The notes under the pieces: model-generated
The model's database searches: none
What the model was told of the DNA's origin: nothing
What the model saw: the letters and a program-made list of their open reading frames with translations, nothing else
Program-made: the position numbers and the translations under genes
NCBI GenBank assembly: GCA_036346205.1
Contig: JARFJB010001678.1
Coordinates: 957,001 to 1,021,000, forward strand
Origin: Vesta saturnalis
Taxonomy: Eukaryota; Arthropoda; Insecta; Coleoptera; Lampyridae
Direction: 5' to 3'
DNA: 64,000 nt
Part shown: one piece after another, positions 43,511-55,204 of the stretch
How positions within the stretch are numbered: the first letter of the stretch is position 1
How the letters are laid out: every line of letters begins with the position of its first letter

Positions 43511-45170
43511 TTATCACAGGTTCAAATAGCTCGGTTACTTGAACTGAGCTCGCTACGAACAAGGATACAGAATAAATAAAGAAGGCGTATTTTCGAATTG
43601 TTTTAATTGTACGTAATTGCAAATAATTACAGTCACGGAAAGCAGACTTTTGTATCATTAAGATTTTTTTCTTATAATTTTGATAATTAAGGGTTGACAA
43701 ATTGTTTATATAAAAAGTATTACATTAGTAATAAGTCATTTAACACTAGCATTATGTTATAACCAACCGACTTTTGTAAATGTTAGGATCTATTTTTACA
43801 TCCTGAAACCGGTTAAATATAACAATTAAGTTAGCTGGGTTAAGAAACAATAATTTAAGTTGTCGACTAAAAGAATGTATTTTGAAAACAAAAATAATTA
43901 CATCATTAGATATATTAATTAGTATGTTTTCAGTCTATTACTTAGGTGGGTCATGTAGATCAAACTGTAGAAATGAGTCTATTGAATATATCCATATATG
44001 AAATACACACATTTCGAGGATAGGCAACACACATTGCAGCAGTGATTAACTTCTCAATTAAAAAATGGAAAATCAAATTGAATATTCCCGGTAGCCGGAT
44101 ATATTAGAGAAAAAAAGTTAAAGGATTAATTAGAAGTGAAATTAGAAACAGCATTATTTATGTTTTATTATCACGAAATGTTTTTTCTTGCATAAAATGA
44201 ACGATTAGATCAGGGTCATTAGTATCAATTCCCTAATACCATTAGCGTACGCGGTTCATATTAGAATGTTTATAACGCCGCGGCCTTTTACTGTTGGGTG
44301 GGTACATAGAAGGGGCAAAGATGAGTCGTGCGCTATGTGTTTTCTAAACAATATCGAATCAGTTTCGTTCTAACGTTGTTTGTGATATCGTTATGTTGCT
44401 TTTACGGTCGTGGCTCGCGATGTAAACGTGCCTTTTTACGGTACCCCGCCCGCCCAATTATTTTTCTAATTATGTAGATTATTGAATATTTTTCTAACGT
44501 ATGCCAGTTTTTTATTTGCCAGTTTTAATAATAATTTAAGTGCCAGTATTTTTTTCTTCTACTTAAGTGTACGTACTCGTTTCTATTTGGAATTTATTAT
44601 GAAGGTGTGTAAATTAATATTATTAACTAAACTAATTTGTTAGTCAAAAAAATTAAATGCATTTAAAATTCTTGCTTAATATCATCGAATGAAAAATTAT
44701 ACATGTATTTATACAAGGTCTTGTAGAAAAGTTGTAGATAAACACGTGTTTCTTTTATTTATAAAACAGCTGTAGAATGCGTAATTGCGAAATCTTTTGT
44801 TTATCTTCTATTTAAAAAAAATTAATTGTAATTGTTTATCCGATAATCTTAATTGCCTTTATCTGATTATAAGTGAGGTGGTGTTAGTATTCTATTTTTA
44901 TCAATCTTGATCTCAACTAAGATACATTCATAAATACTAAAATCATTTCCACAGAGTCCCAGTTTTGGGCCTTGAAAGTTGAAATATTTCTAAAGCGCCT
45001 GTTCTGCCTGGCTCGCCACTGTACATCTATACCACAGTTCCTGGAAATGGTAAAATAAAAGTAAGCGATTTAAGTGTTTCAGCGACATCTTCTGGCCGTG
45101 CAGAACATTCTCCACAAATATTAATTTTGATCGTGGCATAAAAAGGCAATTATCTACTGTCATGACAAAT
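43510..45170. other. No gene recognised
   Basis: AT-rich DNA with a G+C-richer patch at 44260-44460. TTGCCAGTTT/GTGCCAGTAT near 44500-44550 is a short local repeat. No open frame with a known motif. Confidence 0.4.
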
Positions 45171-45204
45171 AATGATTACTTCCGGCTACAAGTCGAAAAA
45201 TGCC

Positions 45205-45445
45205 TGTCAGCATTACCCGTTCTTTGATAGTCTCAAGCTCATAATTAGTCTCAGTGGCGTAACAAAACACAGTTGCGCCCGCCCGGGACAATTGAAATTT
45301 ATAGTGATTTATATATATTTAGAACATTTCAAACAAAAATGCGTTATTGTCGGCGACTTGTCCGTCCGTATGTCTTTCTTTTCGGCATCGCATGTTTACG
45401 TTAAGCTACAGAACTGTTTTTGGTCTCCACTTACCCCGCCTCCTA
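45205..45445 (+). repeat. Dispersed repeat R2, copy 1
   Basis: Resembles 47275-47500 in the same orientation. Shared landmarks: CCCGTTCTTTGAT, CACAGTTGC.CCCGCCCG, TATTGTCGGCG, GCATGTTTACGTTAAG. Open frames over it are not recognised. Confidence 0.7.
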
Positions 45446-45699
45446 TAGTTCCCCTGGAAAGGAGGCGAGGAGCGTAAGCTGCAGAGCAGAATTGGTGTCA
45501 AGTGAAGGCATACAATCTCTTATAACCCCCCCTCCCCCATCATTTTCCACTTTTAAGTCTAAGGTACAATTGGTAATTGAGCTAGAGCCCATTTTGGAGT
45601 CAATTAGAGCGCGCAATGTTAGGATGTGAACCTCCCCTTGGCACCTGCCCCTCCCAATTTTGCTCGTTAAAGCGTAAGGCGAAGAGTGTAAACTAAACA

Positions 45700-46360
45700 A
45701 AATAAGCGACGTAGCAGATTTTGGTGATAAGAAAAGCGTACGTCAGATGTTGAAGCTCTGCTTTCACCTCAATCTCCATTAATCACAGTCTCCCTCTAAA
45801 CGTGATTAAGAGTTTAATGGAAAAATAATAATTAGGGCAGACATCAAATTTTGGTGTCAAATAAAAGCGTACATTATCAGGATCTGAACGTCTACGTGGC
45901 ACTCATTTCCAATAGTCCTCCTCCAAAGAAGTCGATGGTCGGAAGGAAAAACTATTGTTTTTATTTATAGTGTCCAATGTAGGCGTATAATCTTTGATTG
46001 TATAATGAAATGTATAATAACTGTATAATATCACGAGGTGTCAAGTGAATTTCGTTGCAATTCGTATCGCGACCCCACACCTCCAATATCGAAGTACGCT
46101 GCATGCAAATTAATTAATTATAAATTAACTAATAAAATTAATTTTGGTACTTCTTTACGTTGAGGGTTAAATATAGAATTAATGTTATCTTAAGATCTCA
46201 TAAACACAGCTAACTAAAAAATTTTCAAGAAATATTTTGGATTAAAAAAACGTTTATACTGGCTGTTACACAAAAGTAGGTCAATCCATTAACAATACAT
46301 ATTCTTTGGTTTAAACAATAGGACTTTCCTAACGTCATAGTCTATTTGAACGTTATTACA
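45700..46360. other. No gene recognised
   Basis: Phrases such as GTGTCAAGTGAA, TTGGTGTCAAATAAAAGCGTA and TGAACCTCCCC recur within 45490-45880 and again after 47490, so this may be an internal part of repeat R2. No coding signal. Confidence 0.4.
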
Positions 46361-46365
46361 ATATA

Positions 46366-47166
46366 CAGGGTGTCGAAGTTAACTTTTAAAAAAGTGTATT
46401 TATTAAGATCTCCGGTAAGTTTTGAGATATCTATTTGATATTTGGTGCAGATTTTAGTCTTAACACGTACCTTCTGTATCATTTTAACAAAAAAACTCAA
46501 CCAAAAAACAGAAAGGAGTTTATGGTACCCTTTGAACTCACCCCTCCACCTATATTGTTCTGGTCAACACTTGTGGGAAACTCGAAACGAATTGGACAAT
46601 GTTAACGGTATCGTAAAATACACCAAATCAGGAAGAGAAAATTTTGCAAAAGGTGGAAATGTCAATTCGACAGAAGTACGTCAAGTTTTGAAATGAAAGC
46701 TATTACATGAACTAGGTTTGTCTAGAAAATAATCACTCCGATATATTTAAGAGGTCTATTTTACTTTGGGACGAAGCTACCGTTATGGGAAATTGGATAT
46801 CGAATATCCATAACATGACAGATGAAAATCCAAGAGCTATTCTAGTGATCCGTGTTCAGGTACATTTTAAGTAAACGTTTAACGATTTTCCTTTAGGTTC
46901 AGTATTTTGGCACCAAGTTTAAATACTGAACAATTTTTTTTTACAAAATGAGTATGTAGATTTACTTGATTTGCTTCTAGTTATTACTGAAAATATACTA
47001 TTTCAGCTAGACGTGCTCCACATTATTATGGTCATAATGTTCGGAACCTCAAACAAGATTTTTTCTAATCGCTGTATTGGTAGGGGAGAGGAGTAAATAC
47101 ACTAGCGGCTAATTGCAGAAAATCGGTGTCAAGCATACTTTTTTAAAAGTTGACTTTGACATCCTG
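46366..47166 (+). mobile_element. mariner/Tc1-type element, about 0.8 kb, decayed
   Basis: Starts CAGGGTGTCGAAGTTAAC and ends with the complement of CAGGATGTCAAAGTCAAC, flanked by TA on each side (46364-46365, 47167-47168). The inverted repeats extend about 35 bp (AACTTTTAAAAAAGT shared). It lies within the spacing between the two copies of repeat R2. Internal deletions left only a partial transposase. Confidence 0.78.
46640..47095 (+). pseudogene. mariner/Tc1-type transposase relic inside the 46.4-47.2 kb element
   Basis: Fragments on the plus strand: LLWDEATVMGNWISNIHN near 46758-46812 (first catalytic Asp region), DENPRAILVIRVQVHF near 46822-46870, GSVFWHQV near 46899-46922, YVDLLDLLLVITENILFQLD near 46955-47012 (second Asp region; the usual QQDGAPPHY is decayed), and FSNRCIGRGE near 47060-47090. 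Deletions between blocks leave it much shorter than a full transposase. Confidence 0.68.
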
Positions 47167-47274
47167 TATATTGAAAAAAATCGTTCAAATGGAAAGTGAC
47201 AAGAAAAGTTCCATTATTTTATCCCACAGAATGTATAATTAAAAATCAACCTACTTTTTTGTAACAGCGTGTGT

Positions 47275-47500
47275 ATTATTAGCATTGCCCGTTCTTTGAT
47301 CTTCTAAAGCAACAAAGCACAGTTGCACCCGCCCGTAAACTTTAGGACTTTCATACTAGGACTATTGCAATTTATATTGTTTAATGTATTTTCAGAACAT
47401 TTCACACAATAATGTGCTATTGTCGGCGCCTTGTGCGCCTGTCTGAGTATTCACTCGGCTTCGCATGTTTACGTTAAGATACAGATTTTGGTTTTAAATA
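47275..47500 (+). repeat. Dispersed repeat R2, copy 2
   Basis: Diverged direct copy of 45205-45445 with an extra segment of about 20 bp near 47340. The two copies bracket the mariner element at 46366-47166. Confidence 0.7.
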
Positions 47501-47519
47501 AAAGCGTATAATATCAAAA

Positions 47520-49660
47520 AGTTTTCATTTCTGGGTTATCTGCTATGTACAGATTCCATTTCGACTTCTCCACTTTTTTGTATCCATCGCCAGACTTTGC
47601 ATATGTGCGTATCCACTCCCTTCTTTCAGATCTTCTACCACCTTCACTCTTATTTTACCTCTATTACCCATGCCTTCCACTGTTCCTTCAATTACGTCTT
47701 TCAACGTCCTCAACACATGACTAAATGTCGTTCTTTTTCGATTCTTTTTAAAACTTGTTCGTTCCTAATCCTATCAGACCACTTTATACCAAGACTTCTT
47801 TTCACATCCACATTTCCATAGCTTCTATCCTTTTCTTACCTTTCTTTAAAATTATCGACGTTTCACACCCGTATAGCATAACACTCCATACAAAACACTT
47901 TGCTATTCCTTTCCTTAGTTTCAAATCCAACGTGCTACAAAATATTCTACTTTTCTTTACAAATGCTTTTTTTGCGACTCAAATGCGCATCTTTGTTTCT
48001 TTCCAGCTGCTCCAGTTATCAGTTGTAGTGGTTTCTAGATATTTAGAATTTTCAACCTGTTCCAGCATTTCGCCTTTCACAAACACTATCATATTTTCAG
48101 CTTCCCCAATTCTCATAACCTTCGTCTTTTTCTGGTGTATGACTAATCCTTATTCCTTTTCCATATGTTTAAGTTGTTTAATTAATATTTTTAGATCTTC
48201 TGTAAACAGGAGTGTATGATTGGCAAACCGCATAGATTCAATCCTTCTTCCTCCAATATTTACGCCCTTATCACTTTTCCAACATTCAAATATTGAATAT
48301 GGTCGGGGATAAAGGACACTCTTCTCAAATTCAAACTAATCCGTGCTGTTGTTGCCAACTCTTAAAGCTACCTGCTGCCCTATGTATAACTTGCTGATAA
48401 GCCTTCTATCCTTCCAGTCTACCTCCTTTCTTTTAATATGTCCATCAGTTTATTCCACGGAACACAATCAAATGCTTTTACCAGGTCAACAAAACACAAA
48501 CTCAGGCTCTTTCCTTTTTCGATATATCTTACCCCTATTGTTCTTACACATCCAATCACATGTATTTTTCCCATTCCTCTTCTGAATCCTAACTGATTTT
48601 CCGCTACATTTTCTTCTTAAGCCTTTTGTTCAGCACTATTAGCAATATCTTGGCAGCGTGTCCTACCAGACTGATAGTTCTATGCTCATCGCATTTCTTT
48701 GGACCTTTCTACCTAGCTAGTGTCTTCAGAAAATCTTCAAGCCATTCCTCCGAATCTTACATAAAGATGTTAACTCTTGCATTCCTCTTTCTTGAAGCCA
48801 TCTTAATATCTCTACTGGAATTTCATCTATCCTAGCAGCTCTCCCTGATTTCTAGTTCAAGCAGTCTTGGTTTTTCATTGGTTTTATAAAGATCTTCCAT
48901 ATATTCTTTCCATCTATTTAGAATTTCTTTGTCATCTTGCAACATTTTTACCACCTCATTGCTACGATCAGCACTTAATATTCTATCCCAAGTAATCTCT
49001 TTAATTCTCTTATAAATAATATCATACCTTCCCATTTTATTAAGCTTTTCCACTTCATTACATTGATTTTCTAACCATCTTTTTCTAGCTTCATCAGTTT
49101 GATTTCTCAACTCCGTATTTAACCTTCGATATTGTTTTCTTCCTTTATTAGTACTGATGTTTTTGTACCTTCTTCTTTCTTCAGTCTTTGCTATCATTTC
49201 CTGATTTATCCAAGGCTTCTTTGTTTTTACCCCTTTCCTATAATCAACTTTCATTTCAGCTCCTTTGATTATTCCTGTTTTAATTGTCTTCCACTTACGT
49301 TCTACATCTCTTCATCTGTGATGAATTGAGATTCATTATCTCTTCGTCGATAAACTTTCCCACTTCTTCCTTATTCATAAACTTTAACTTGTCTAAATTC
49401 CATTTTCTTTTTTTCTGTGTCACTTTAAATATCTGCCCCTGGCAATCCACACGCTCACTTTACTCCCTTTCTATATCTTTCCCCAGGTAATTTACAAGTG
49501 TACAGTCTTTTATGATTACTAAACCATGTGTTGGTAACTATCAATTTGTTTTCTTTATAAAAATCTACCATTCTATCGCCTCTCTGATTTCTACTTCCAA
49601 TTCCGTACATACCAACTATACTTCCCTCTCTTCCATTTTCCACTACGCCATTTTAGTCAC
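47520..49660 (-). pseudogene. RTE-like non-LTR retrotransposon relic (endonuclease C-terminus and RT)
   Basis: Minus strand, in order: VGMYGIGSRNQRGDRMVDFY and NKLIVTNTWFSNHKRLYT (49620-49510), the endonuclease C-terminal part; KTKKPWINQEMIAKTEERRR (49230-49170), RWLENQCNEVEKLNKMGRYD and the RT N-terminus to about 48840; IDEIPVEILRWLQERG near 48830-48785; a block with FVDLVKAFDCVPWNKLMDIL near 48500-48440, where the catalytic Asp of motif A is present; and, towards 47600, EGTVEGMGNRGKIRVK and SLAMDTKKWR, the usual C-terminal region. There are many stops and frameshifts. The start of the endonuclease lies upstream and is missing. Different copy from that at 61084-64000. Confidence 0.82.
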
Positions 49661-49831
49661 CCATTACTGTTTTACAAACACCACCTCCTTTTTCGATTAT
49701 ACCTTCTATTCTTACATAATCTTCTTCTACTTCCCCATTATCATGGTTTTTGGTTGACATGTACACTTGAATTACTAGTATATCCTTTTAGTTGAGTTGA
49801 TCGACCCATTTCCACAGTTTGTGCTTTTATA

Positions 49832-49870
49832 GCGCGACGTTTCGGAGACGGACTCTGCTTCCGTCATCAG
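49832..49870 (-). ncRNA. Hammerhead-ribozyme-like motif, copy B
   Basis: Minus strand: CTGATGA, then CGGAAGC-AGAGTCC-GTCTCC, then GAAACGTC and GCGC. Compared with copy C, the ancestral stem II was probably GGAAGC/GCTTCC with loop AGAGTCC, giving the same layout as the motif at 25930-25967. Here the 3' strand has changed, weakening the stem. It lies 60-70 bp after the tRNA-like block in the element's own orientation. Confidence 0.58.
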
Positions 49871-49936
49871 GTTTAGTGTTGAGAAGGACTGTTTTCGCAC
49901 TTCATATGTTATGATTTTTTCCCACGCACTTGACTG

Positions 49937-50010
49937 CTCTCAGATTCACACTTTGGTACCTGTCACTTACAAGTCTGAAACCTTTACCGCTGAGCCACTG
50001 AGTAATCCAA
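49937..50010 (-). other. tRNA-like block, copy B
   Basis: Minus-strand counterpart of 4161-4240, with TGGCTCAGCGGTAAAGG kept. The B box is altered (AAGTGTGAATCTG). It lies next to the 3' part of PLE family I, separated by a TAT/TTA-type short repeat at about 50010-50030. Confidence 0.68.
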
Positions 50011-50029
50011 TATTATTATTATTATTAGA

Positions 50030-50766
50030 ACTGCATGTTAGCCCATTGGATGCGGTGGTCTTCGTTCCTCACATGTTCGGCGATGATCTTTCTGTTTCGC
50101 CCTTGCGGATGTTGTTCTTATGTTCCTGAGTTCGCACTTTGAGTAGTCTACTGCTCTGTCCTATGTATGCTCTGCCGCATTCGCATGGTAGGTTGTGTAC
50201 ACAATTTCTGGAATTCTGGTCTTTATTGTGTGGTTTGGTTTTGGTTAGTGTTTCCCTGAGCGTTATGGTCAATTTGAAGGCAGTGCCTATCCTTCGTATT
50301 TTGTCTGAGGTACCTTCTATATATGGTATTGTCGCTGTATATTTAGGATCTTCTTTTCCAATTACCCTTTCTCTGTTTAAGTTAGGTGTTAGGGGTAGCC
50401 ATTCTCTTTAAGTATTCTAGCGTTGAGCATATTGTTTTCGATCTATCGTACAAGTATCTTGCCACGCCTAACTTCACGTTTTTGTGGTGATTCGAGTTGT
50501 ACTCTAGGTACCTCCCCTTGTGGACAGGGTTCCTGCATACAACTGTCCTGATAGTGTTGTCATTTCTGTGTACAAGTATATCCAATTTTTGTTAGGACTC
50601 CAATTCTTCGCTAAATTTATGGAGGGTACGCGGCTAATCAGTTGATATAGGAATTCATCCAGCTTATGCTTGCCGTGTTGCCAAACTACGAAGGTACCGT
50701 CCACGTATCTAAGCCACGTCCTTGGTTTTTCCGTGAATTCGGATATCGCTTGGTTTTCAAAGTCTT

Positions 50767-50770
<4 letters not shown>
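50030..50770 (-). pseudogene. Penelope-like element family I, 3' half (copy 3)
   Basis: Minus-strand frames give MEDFENQAISEFTEKPRTWL, then [20 protein letters not shown], where the second catalytic Asp of YVDD is Gly, and further RT C-terminal sequence with DILVHRNDNTIRTVV and YLEYNSNHHKNVKLGVARYL near 50585-50440. A GIY-YIG domain at 50272-50069 has NCVHNLPCECGRAYIGQSSR and RTQEHKNN. The frame begins at the (TA)n run, so the 5' half of the RT is missing. It ends near 50036 before the tRNA-like block. Confidence 0.85.

Positions 50771-50830
<60 letters not shown>
50769..50830. repeat. (TA)n microsatellite at the RT break of PLE copy 3
   Basis: About 31 TA units. On the minus strand the run enters directly into MEDFEN, the same codon position as the (TA)n at 2632-2683 and equivalent to 3323-3402. 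On its other side there is no PLE sequence, so the copy is truncated here. Confidence 0.95.
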
Positions 50831-50832
<2 letters not shown>

Positions 50833-50889
50833 TGTTAGTAAATCAATTTAGATATTTTTTGAATACTTTCAAAATGGTATATTGAATTG

Positions 50890-51915
50890 CAGAACGAGTT
50901 GAGATTATTTCCATATTTTTTGAAAACGGGAAGTGTGCAAGAAGAACAGCGAATTTATTTAATCAGCTTCATGAAGACAAGCAACTTTGTCACTCATATG
51001 TATTAGAGAAAATTTCGTCAAGCAGGATTAGTAGCTAATAAAACAAAGAACTATGAAAATCGTGTTAGGTGTGAAGCGGCAGAAGTAGCAATTTTAGGTC
51101 AATTTAGATCCTACAACAATTACAAGAAACTTGCCCGAAGATAATGGTTTTTCGCGCACTACGGTTCGTAGGGTTTTGAAACTTCATAAATTTTATCCAT
51201 ACAAGATAAATTTGGTACAGGAAATAAATGAAGATGCCCAGGCAGGCGAATACAGTTTTGTGAGATTATGACTAACAAAATAAATACTAATGCAAACTTT
51301 TTATTCAATATTTCTTTTTCAGATGAATGTTCCTTTTTTTTTAAATGGTACCGTAAATTGACACAATTGCCGTTATTGGGCTAACGAAAATCCTAGAGTA
51401 TTCCGCGAAACACATACCCAGCATCCTCTTAAATTAAATGTGTGGGCAGGAATTTATGGGGATTGTATTGTTGGGCCATTTTTTTGCCACAAATTTTGAA
51501 CGGAGAAACATCTCGAATTATTACAGGAGACTATTGATTCCGCTCTCACGGATATAATCGAAAATGATAATAGATACTCAGAAGATGATCTGTTGTTTCA
51601 ACAAGACGGCGCATCTCGGCACTATAGTAGAGCTGTAAGGCAATATTCTTAATGAACGATTTACTAGGCAATGGATTGGAAGAAGAGGCTTCATTGAATG
51701 ACCTGCAAGGTCCCCGATTTCTTTTTGTGGGGTTATATAAAGAGTAAAATTTATACGACAGAACCCGCTTTGTTGGAAGAACTAAGACAACGCATAGTAC
51801 ATGAATGCAGTCTAATAACCCCTGGAATGCTTCAAAACGTTTGACATAATTTCGAACAGCGGCTCTACAATTGTAAGGAAGTCGATGGACACCATTTTAA
51901 ACATCTAATTCATTA
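50890..51915 (+). pseudogene. mariner/Tc1-type (GAPPHY group) transposase relic, nearly full length
   Basis: Plus-strand pieces in order: ERVEIISIFFENGKCARRTA near 50894-50950 (HTH 1); FSRTTVRRVLKLHKFYPY-type HTH 2 segment near 51150-51205; DECSFFLNGTVN near 51322-51360 (first catalytic Asp); WANENPRVFRETHTQHPLKL near 51378-51440; NVWAGIYGDCIVGPFF near 51439-51488; LLFQQDGASRHYSRAV near 51591-51635 (second Asp); QWIGRRGFIE near 51670-51700; FFLWGYIKSKIYTTEPALLE near 51720-51780; and a C-terminal GHHFKHLIH near 51888-51915. Several stops and frameshifts. No terminal repeats found, and it lies against the (TA)n at 50769-50830. Confidence 0.85.
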
Positions 51916-52306
51916 ATTCATTATTAATTTGAGTATATTATTCTGTATATCATAATTATAATTTAGTTACTTTAATTACATTACATTTTTTCGTTACGTT
52001 TCATTTTTAAGGTGCTGCACTTTAAATTAATTAAGACTTTTTTAGCAAAGACTGTGTAAATATCGAAAAAAAATCATGGATGATCATATGCCTGAATACT
52101 CCAACTGATATGCACATGGGGCATTACCTATTTTAAATTAAGGGGTTGGGGAAGTGGAAGAGAGGGGGTTGACAAATGACAGATATCTGTATCGTAAAAA
52201 TGTGCCCCCCTTGGAACAAAAATCGACGTGTTTTAGCATTTCCTTAAAGTCTAATGAATACTGTCAAATATCGGGGTGGACTGTTTCTTGTGTCCCACTC
52301 TGTACA

Positions 52307-52384
52307 TTGGATTGCACAGTGGCTTAGCGGCAAAGGTGTTAGAATTGTAAGTGAAATGTACCAAGTTCGAATCTGAGAGTAATC
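52307..52384 (+). other. tRNA-like block, copy C (solo)
   Basis: Third copy, with TGGCTTAGCGGCAAAGG (A-box-like) and AGTTCGAATCTGAGAG (B-box-like). No PLE coding sequence is attached on either side, so the cassette of tRNA-like block plus hammerhead-like motif occurs by itself here. Confidence 0.7.
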
Positions 52385-52455
52385 CAGTGCTTGGGAAAAA
52401 ATCATAATTAGTGAATTCGACTCAAGTGCGAAAACAGTCCGTTTCAGGACTAGAT

Positions 52456-52494
52456 CTGGTGACGAACGCAGAGTCCGCTTCCGAAACGTCGCGC
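52456..52494 (+). ncRNA. Hammerhead-ribozyme-like motif, copy C
   Basis: CTGGTGA, then CGAACGC-AGAGTCC-GCTTCC, then GAAACGTC and GCGC. The 3' strand GCTTCC of stem II is kept while the 5' strand is mutated, complementary to copy B where the 5' strand GGAAGC is kept. The tail AGGCCAATCAACTC after the motif (52520-52533) is shared with copies A and B. Confidence 0.58.
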
Positions 52495-52559
52495 TATGAA
52501 AGCAAAAACTGTTGAAATAGGCCAATCAACTCGACTAATATGAAACCACAGTTACAAAA

Positions 52560-53690
52560 CACTTATAATATAGTACATCCTTTGGTATCGCGTTAAGATT
52601 TAACATTTTGGTGTTAACGGAAAGCTTAGTTCTGATGTTGAAGTTCTCGTTGTAAAGAAAAATAAAATGTGTGTAACGGTGTAGTATACAAAATTTTGAA
52701 ATAATAATAAAGTAAGTTATCCAAAAAATACTAACCTTACACCACTTATAATTGTGCCTTTGGCTCATCGGTAGATTAATAGGGTTGGTTCACTAAAATG
52801 ATTTGCTTAATTACCACTTACCATTAATAATAAAGAATGTAAAAAAATGAAGTTATCTCGGGCGCCAAATTGTCTTTTTTTAAATTATCGGGACAATTAA
52901 ACCGACTTGACAAAAATGTAAAGAATAATATACAGACTATGTTTATTGAATTAAATGTAATGATAAAATAATGAAGGTCTTAAAATTATTTTTGTACACA
53001 AACTTTTCTTTTTGACAACCACTGGTATCTAAATATGATTACGGAGAGGTTAACAGGATGAAGTCATTCTTGCGTCATCATGGTGCAATCTTGACATAAT
53101 GTTATCAGCCACACCCCAAACTGAATTATTTTGATAAAAAATCCGTATTTCTTCTTAAAATTTTTAAATCCACTTCTTATTGCATTATTTGGAAGTATCC
53201 ATTCAATTGCAATCATAAAATCAAATATGTGCTTAAAATTCAAATGCGTACTTAACATGCAACTACGTTGTAAATTGAAGTAATGATATACGTGTAATTA
53301 AAGTAAAAAACGTTATTAAAACGTAAAGAAAAAACCCAAAGAAAAACGTAAAGAAAAAAACGCCTAAAAAGAACAAAATGCTTTAAATTTTATGTAAATG
53401 TATTAAAAATATCTCTTACCACCAAATTGATGGCGTTTTTCACATAAATTTAAATAAAATCAAAAAGAAGCAGCTTCATGCTTCGACATTAAACAGGAAG
53501 TGAAAATGGAGGATTTCGAGGTAGATGATTAGGTCATGTACAAGATATCAGCAGATTAATTTAACGCAGACGCGTTGCTTATAGTACTAAATCACGATGC
53601 ACTGCGCAACTCAATGACTAGAAAACAGTTTATGGCATTGTAAATCTCTACAAAAATAGGATATGAATAGATTAAGGATAAGAAAATGGG
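52560..53690. other. No gene recognised
   Basis: AT-rich DNA. Minus-strand frames of 64-77 residues (52535-52768, 53064-53258) show no motif. Confidence 0.4.
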
Positions 53691-54165
53691 CGACCGGTAG
53701 CCCTTACCGAACTCAGAAAATCGGAGACCCAATATTAAGTAGCCCATGGTAAAGGTAGTGGTACTTCCCCGGTTGGCATGGGGTACACATGCCTCCCACC
53801 TTAACTAAAATACTGTCAACTGAAGTAGAGCAGGCATACTACACAAGCGTTTTAACGTTAGTGACCAGGCGTCTCCCTGCCCACGGTCAGACTTCCCCTC
53901 GCGCAATCCTTTCAGCACCTAGCACTTCTAAACAACCTTGGGAATGGGAGATCTTATAGAAGTTGCCTTCCTCGCAGTCCAGGCGATTAATCCAAGGCTA
54001 CTGAGCGGTGTACGACATTTTCTAGCCACGCCCTATTAGAGTCGCTGAAGTACAGTTCGCAGTTGTGGTATTGCACGTGTTTGTGAAGTTGGCAGCGCCA
54101 GTTTGTAAGTCCGCTAGCAACCCAAATTGTGCTGAGTGGTTCTAGGTTTGTGCTACGTTGTGCTC
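53690..54165. other. GC-richer stretch of unknown nature
   Basis: Higher G+C than its surroundings, with CCTTGG/CCAAGG-rich text, TTCCCCGGTTGGCATGGGGT near 53765-53784 and ACGCCCTATTAGAG near 54028. No long open frame. It could be the untranslated part or SINE-like tail of a retroelement. It could not be identified from the sequence alone. Confidence 0.3.
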
Positions 54166-54169
54166 CAAA

Positions 54170-55200
54170 ATCAATCGCCTATCGCAAAAAACAAAGTTAC
54201 AAATTACAAAAAAATCAATGTTTTTTCCAGCACCTCTGTTTCGTTTTTTCCAGAAAACAAAAATTGTGCTGGATGTAGCCTTGACTACTAAAAGTTGTGC
54301 GGCAAAGACACAAACTCTATTCCTTTTTGTTGAAAGAAAGAAAAATTTAACAATTATAACTTCTAAACCATGGCGGATAAATGAATTCTGGAAGCTGTGC
54401 TGATTTTTGCTAATCGAGTACAGCCTGAAACCATCGAGACATGTTAAGTCACGTGATGGTAATTACTCAAAATTATTTAGTAATAATCGTAATTACTCAC
54501 TATTTTATCAAAATTAAACGAAATGTTTTTTACAATTTGAATTAAGTAGCAATTATTCAGGAAAATGTAATTAACTATATGAAGTGGCACTAAATTTAAC
54601 ATAATTACGTGATGTTATTTGTAAATAATTACTATTACTGCATTTTTTATTAAAAAAAAATATTAGCACAATTTAATTATATTTTATGGAATACCCCGAA
54701 ATTTTATTACATTCTTAAAATAATTTTGTTTTTATTAAAGTTAAGCCGAAAGTCCGCTCTGAGTTTGAGTAATTTGAAATAAATGCGCTATTTCATCGGC
54801 AACTAATTAATAGCAAAACCTTATATTGCGTCATTTACAACATAACTATTTTGAGTAATTATAGAAACTTAAGTCTATTACTTAATTCTTAATTTCTTGT
54901 AATTATCTCGCAAATTCACTGTAATCTGACAATAACAATTCAAGGAATCTATTGAATAAACAGCTTAATTGGCATCAACATTTTGTATACACGAAACTAT
55001 TTAAAATTTACATAGTTGTGTTAATTGGAGAGTTCAGCATTTTAAATGTGAAATACGTCTAATTAATTGAAATGAAATTAGTTAAAGAGATTTGTGTAAA
55101 ATCTTAATAGCTTATGTATAATCCTTTGCAACTGCCAGACCGGTCATGTTGCTAATTAATCACGTTACTAATTATCAAATTATTACAAAAATAAAAAGAA
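54170..55200. other. No gene recognised
   Basis: AT-rich DNA. An 81-residue plus frame at 54158-54403 has no motif. TAATTACT-type words recur between 54460 and 54900 without forming a clean tandem array. Confidence 0.4.
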
Positions 55201-55204
55201 TTTT

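Noticed and set aside
45172..45477. 101-residue plus-strand protein
   Set aside because: Lies across repeat R2, and the second copy of R2 does not keep the frame.
47597..49329. Plus-strand open frames of up to 154 residues rich in Phe, Ser and Leu
   Set aside because: Reverse complements of Lys/Arg-rich RTE coding sequence on the minus strand.
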